A stretch of 64,000 bases of DNA from Solirubrobacteraceae bacterium (lineage in GTDB: Bacteria > Actinomycetota > Thermoleophilia > Solirubrobacterales > Solirubrobacteraceae), in contig JAEMQS010000012.1 of assembly GCA_016463765.1 (NCBI GenBank), positions 22,534 to 86,533 on the forward strand, written 5' to 3'. Below the pieces are notes generated by a model, which saw only the letters and a list, made by a program, of their open reading frames with translations, was not told where the DNA came from and ran no database searches. The first letter of the stretch is position 1. Every line of letters begins with the position of its first letter. Shown in pieces: positions 61,717 through 64,000 of this stretch. Position numbers and translations under genes: made by a program.

Positions 61717-62139
61717 GTGCTTGAAGTCGAGGTCATCGGCGCGCGCCACGCACCCAGCGCGCCGCCGCCCCCGGAGATCGAACGGCTCGTCGCCATCGCG
61801 CTGGCCAGCGCGGGCATCGAGGCCGGCCACTGCGCCGTCGAGTTCGTCGACGAGGAGCGCATCGCCGAGCTGAACTCCGAGCACCGCGGCAAGACCGGGC
61901 CGACGGACGTCCTGAGCTTCCCCATCGACGGTGAGGGCGAAGCGGGCCTGCTGCCGAACGTCGACGGGCTCGGCGAGGTCGAGATCGAGCTCGGCGACAT
62001 CGTCATCTGCCCGGCGCACACCGAGGACCTGCGCGAGGCGATCATCCACGGGGCGCTGCACCTCACCGGGATGGACCACGAGACCGACGACGGCGAGATG
62101 CTCGCGCTTCAGGCTGAGCTGCTGTCGTGGGAACAGTGA
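61717..62139 (+). CDS. ybeY: Endoribonuclease YbeY
   Basis: This is a 140-residue metalloprotein from GTG 61717. The zinc motif HGALHLTGMDH supplies His111, His115 and His121; the conserved Arg is in EHRGKTGPTDVLSFP (Arg57). It acts in 16S rRNA 3'-end processing and ribosome quality control. It follows phoH by 10 bases and overlaps era by 4 bases (GTGA), so translation is coupled. Confidence 0.95.
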   Translation: MLEVEVIGARHAPSAPPPPEIERLVAIALASAGIEAGHCAVEFVDEERIAELNSEHRGKTGPTDVLSFPIDGEGEAGLLPNVDGLGEVEIELGDIVICPAHTEDLREAIIHGALHLTGMDHETDDGEMLALQAELLSWEQ

Positions 62140-63023
62140 CCGCGACCCGCTCCGGCTTCGTCGCCCTCGCCGGCCGCCCGAACGTCGGCAAGTCGACCCT
62201 CGTCAACGCGATGGTCGGCCACAAGGTCGCGATCGTCTCCGACAAGCCGCAGACCACGCGCCGCGCGATCCGCGGGGTCGCCACCGGGCCCGACTGGCAG
62301 CTCGTGCTCGTCGACCTGCCCGGCGTCCAGCGCCCCCGTGACGCGCTGACCACGCGCATGCAGTCACGCGTCGAGCGCGAGCTGGCCGACAGCGACGCGG
62401 CGCTCATGATCGTCAACGGGCTGGAGGGCATCGGCCCGGGCGACCGCTTCATCGCCGAGGCGCTGCGCAAGACCAGCACGCCGGTGATCGTCGCCGTCAA
62501 CAAGGTCGACAAGCTCACCGACGCGAAGCTCATGGAGGTCCTGCAGGCGACGGCCGACCTCGAGGTCGGCGACGAGATCTACCCGATCAGCGCGAAGAAG
62601 AGCACCGGCCTGGAACCGCTGATGGACCGCCTGCGCGGCCTGCTGCCCGTGGGGCCGTTCTACTACGACCCGTCCGAGGAGTCCGACCAGACCGAGGCGA
62701 CGCTCGTCGCCGAGCTCATCCGCGAGCAGGTCCTGCGCCGCACGTTCCAGGAGGTCCCGCACGCCGTCGAGGTGATGATCGACTCGATCGAGAAGGAGCG
62801 CGACGACCTGATCCGCGTGACCGCGTTCGCGTGGGTCGAGACGAACTCGCAGAAGGGCATCCTGATCGGGGCCCAGGGCAAGATGATCAAGGCGATCGGC
62901 ACCGCTGCGCGGCGTGAGCTGCAGCGCGAGCTCGGCATGAAGGTGCACCTCGACCTGTCCGTGCGGGTGCGCAAGGACTGGCGCGGGGACGACCGGGCGT
63001 TGGACCGGCTGGGGATCGAGTAG
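62136..63023 (+). CDS. era: GTPase Era
   Basis: This is a 295-residue GTPase from GTG 62136 (overlapping the ybeY stop as GTGA; GTG 62127 is an in-frame alternative). G1 is GRPNVGKS (13-20), G3 DLPG (60-63), G4 NKVD (122-125); QTTRRAIRG is the Era-type switch I. The C-terminal KH domain has LIGAQGKMIKAIGTAARREL with the GxxG loop. It binds 16S rRNA during 30S assembly. A strong hairpin at 63048-63075 ends the unit. Confidence 0.95.
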   Translation: MTATRSGFVALAGRPNVGKSTLVNAMVGHKVAIVSDKPQTTRRAIRGVATGPDWQLVLVDLPGVQRPRDALTTRMQSRVERELADSDAALMIVNGLEGIGPGDRFIAEALRKTSTPVIVAVNKVDKLTDAKLMEVLQATADLEVGDEIYPISAKKSTGLEPLMDRLRGLLPVGPFYYDPSEESDQTEATLVAELIREQVLRRTFQEVPHAVEVMIDSIEKERDDLIRVTAFAWVETNSQKGILIGAQGKMIKAIGTAARRELQRELGMKVHLDLSVRVRKDWRGDDRALDRLGIE

Positions 63024-63047
63024 CGCTGGGCTCAGGGAGAGAGGGTC

Positions 63048-63075
63048 GCGGTGGGCGACCGTCGTCGCCCACCGC
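63048..63075 (+). terminator. Strong hairpin ending the yqeY-era unit
   Basis: GCGGTGGGCGAC (63048-63059) pairs perfectly with GTCGCCCACCGC (63064-63075) around CGTC, 24 bases after the era stop. The 12-bp GC-rich stem lacks a T-run, as is common in high-GC genomes. The rest of the 270-base gap (63076-63293) holds no gene. Confidence 0.75.
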
Positions 63076-63204
63076 AACCAGGATGTCCCCTCAGATCATC
63101 CCTCTCAATGAGCAGGCTTGACACGAGTCAGAACATCAACGGATTCGCCGTCGATGATGTCCCTTCTCTAGTCCTTGGCGACCCGCCGGCGTGAACCGGT
63201 GCGG

Positions 63205-63224
63205 GTGGCTCCTCCATGAGCCAC
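63205..63224 (-). terminator. Hairpin downstream of the ArsA-like gene
   Basis: GTGGCTC (63205-63211) pairs with GAGCCAC (63218-63224) around CTCCAT, about 70 bases beyond the minus-strand stop at 63294. A further small stem, GCGGC-GGGGG-GCCGC, lies at 63250-63264. The pair probably insulates this gene from the convergent era unit. Confidence 0.5.
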
Positions 63225-63293
63225 GCTGCGCCTGTCCCTCCCTTGGTCGGCGGCGGGGGGCCGCAACTGCAATCGGTCTGGACGGATGACCGG

Positions 63294-64000
63294 TCAGCCG
63301 ATCGTGGCCTGGACACGGGGCGTGAGGCCCTCGATGTCGTCCAGTTCCAGGGCGGGGCGGATGATGAAGGGCAGCGTCCCCACCGACGCGTCGGTTCCGC
63401 GCCGCAGCTTCGAGAGCTGCGCCTGCTGGATGCGGACCCGCTCGGCGTGCGACGCCACGACGGCGCGCACGCCCGCCGTGCGCGCGTCCTTGCCCGGGAG
63501 GGCGGCGACGTCGCGCTGCTCGGCGGTGCTGAACCGGCGGGGCAGGACGGCGTTGACGAGGACGGCTTCGAGCGGACGGCCGAGCGTGGTGCGCAGCGTG
63601 CGTTCGAGTTCGATCGTCTCGGCGACCGGCATCTCCTGCGCGAGCGCGACCGCGAGGTACCCGGCACGGCGGCCGTCCTGCAGCCACTCGGCGATGCGGT
63701 ACGCCTGCTGCGCGAGCGGGCCGACCCGGGCGATGTCGCCGAAGGTCTTCGGGGTCCGGAGGATCGCGACACCGTGGCCCGACGCGGGTGCGTCGACGAC
63801 CACGAGGTCGTAGTTCGGCAGGTCCTTGCGCCAGCGCCGATCCTGGACGAGGTCCCAGATCGACCCGATCGTGACGAGTTCGCGCGCGCCAGGTGCGGCG
63901 TCAACGAAGGTCTTGAAGACGTTGCTGCGCGTCAGGACCTGCGTCAGCGGGCGCGACCGCAGCTGCTGCGCGACGAAGTGCTCGAGGCCCAGGACCGGGT
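63294..64000 (-). CDS. ArsA/Get3-family anion-transporting ATPase-like protein, C-terminal part
   Basis: The frame is open to the right edge; the visible ~235 residues lack the N-terminal P-loop. Recognisable are GLEHFVAQQLRSRPLTQVL, ARELVTIGSIWDLVQDRRW, DLVVVDAPASGHGVAILRTP (the A-loop with His), TFGDIARVGPLAQQAYRIAE, and VAETIELERTLRTTLGRPL. This is the pattern of the paired actinobacterial ArsA-like ATPases, whose function is uncertain and is not necessarily arsenite export. Stop TGA is at 63294-63296. Confidence 0.85.
   Translation of the reverse strand, partial: PVLGLEHFVAQQLRSRPLTQVLTRSNVFKTFVDAAPGARELVTIGSIWDLVQDRRWRKDLPNYDLVVVDAPASGHGVAILRTPKTFGDIARVGPLAQQAYRIAEWLQDGRRAGYLAVALAQEMPVAETIELERTLRTTLGRPLEAVLVNAVLPRRFSTAEQRDVAALPGKDARTAGVRAVVASHAERVRIQQAQLSKLRRGTDASVGTLPFIIRPALELDDIEGLTPRVQATIG

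Overview
The window is high-GC bacterial DNA with dense, often overlapping genes, many GTG starts and long spurious antisense frames. Gene content points to an actinobacterium, and the many secreted WNEPN-type glycosidases and the HrcA-DnaJ-PrmA / YqeY-PhoH-YbeY-Era blocks fit the Thermoleophilia (Solirubrobacterales). The lineage is an inference from content; no rRNA or tRNA gene was seen.

Layout. 0-6.6 kb: end of a low-molecular-weight phosphatase, a large secreted subtilase-like/beta-propeller protein, a fructosamine-kinase-like enzyme, a secreted Ig/anchor-like protein and an SDR oxidoreductase. 6.6-17 kb: three large secreted clan GH-A glycosidase-like proteins (two are tandem paralogues), a 1095-residue secreted protein of unknown function and an alpha/beta hydrolase. 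17-18.8 kb: a membrane protein behind a 20-bp perfect palindrome, then an XRE-antitoxin/nucleotidyltransferase pair with its own palindromic operator. 18.9-29 kb: a membrane GT-C-like protein, two more GH-A proteins (one a lipoprotein), GT2 and GT4 glycosyltransferases, a methyltransferase and a sixth GH-A protein. 29-30 kb: an ECF-type sigma factor with a convergent anti-sigma-like gene.

30-45.4 kb is a surface-polysaccharide locus: three methyltransferases, a Wzx-like flippase and a Wzy-like polymerase on the plus strand; an O-antigen-ligase-type protein on the minus strand; then a tightly overlapping minus operon of three GT4 glycosyltransferases, a CDP-paratose/tyvelose-2-epimerase-like enzyme and a methyltransferase, and finally a second ligase-like protein fused to a TPR-like tail. 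Base composition looks lower in G+C here than in the flanks. A Wzz/BY-kinase-type chain-length regulator lies separately at 54 kb. No initiating phosphoglycosyl transferase is present.

45.5-64 kb is mostly housekeeping: a HadA/HadB-like dehydratase pair, a cupin, hrcA, dnaJ, an OmpA-domain protein, prmA, the Wzz/kinase, a universal stress protein, a type II NADH dehydrogenase-like enzyme, a KAP NTPase, and the operon yqeY-phoH-ybeY-era, ending in an ArsA-like ATPase cut by the window end.

Most notable: phoH carries an in-frame 359-residue intein with the W/C/T signature of the rare class 3 splicing mechanism (N-terminal Ala instead of Cys/Ser) and LAGLIDADG endonuclease motifs. Also notable are the six secreted GH-A proteins beside the polysaccharide locus, two of which have WTEAN in place of WNEPN, a subtilase-like protein whose catalytic Asp aligns with Glu, and an OmpA-like domain lacking the usual Asp.
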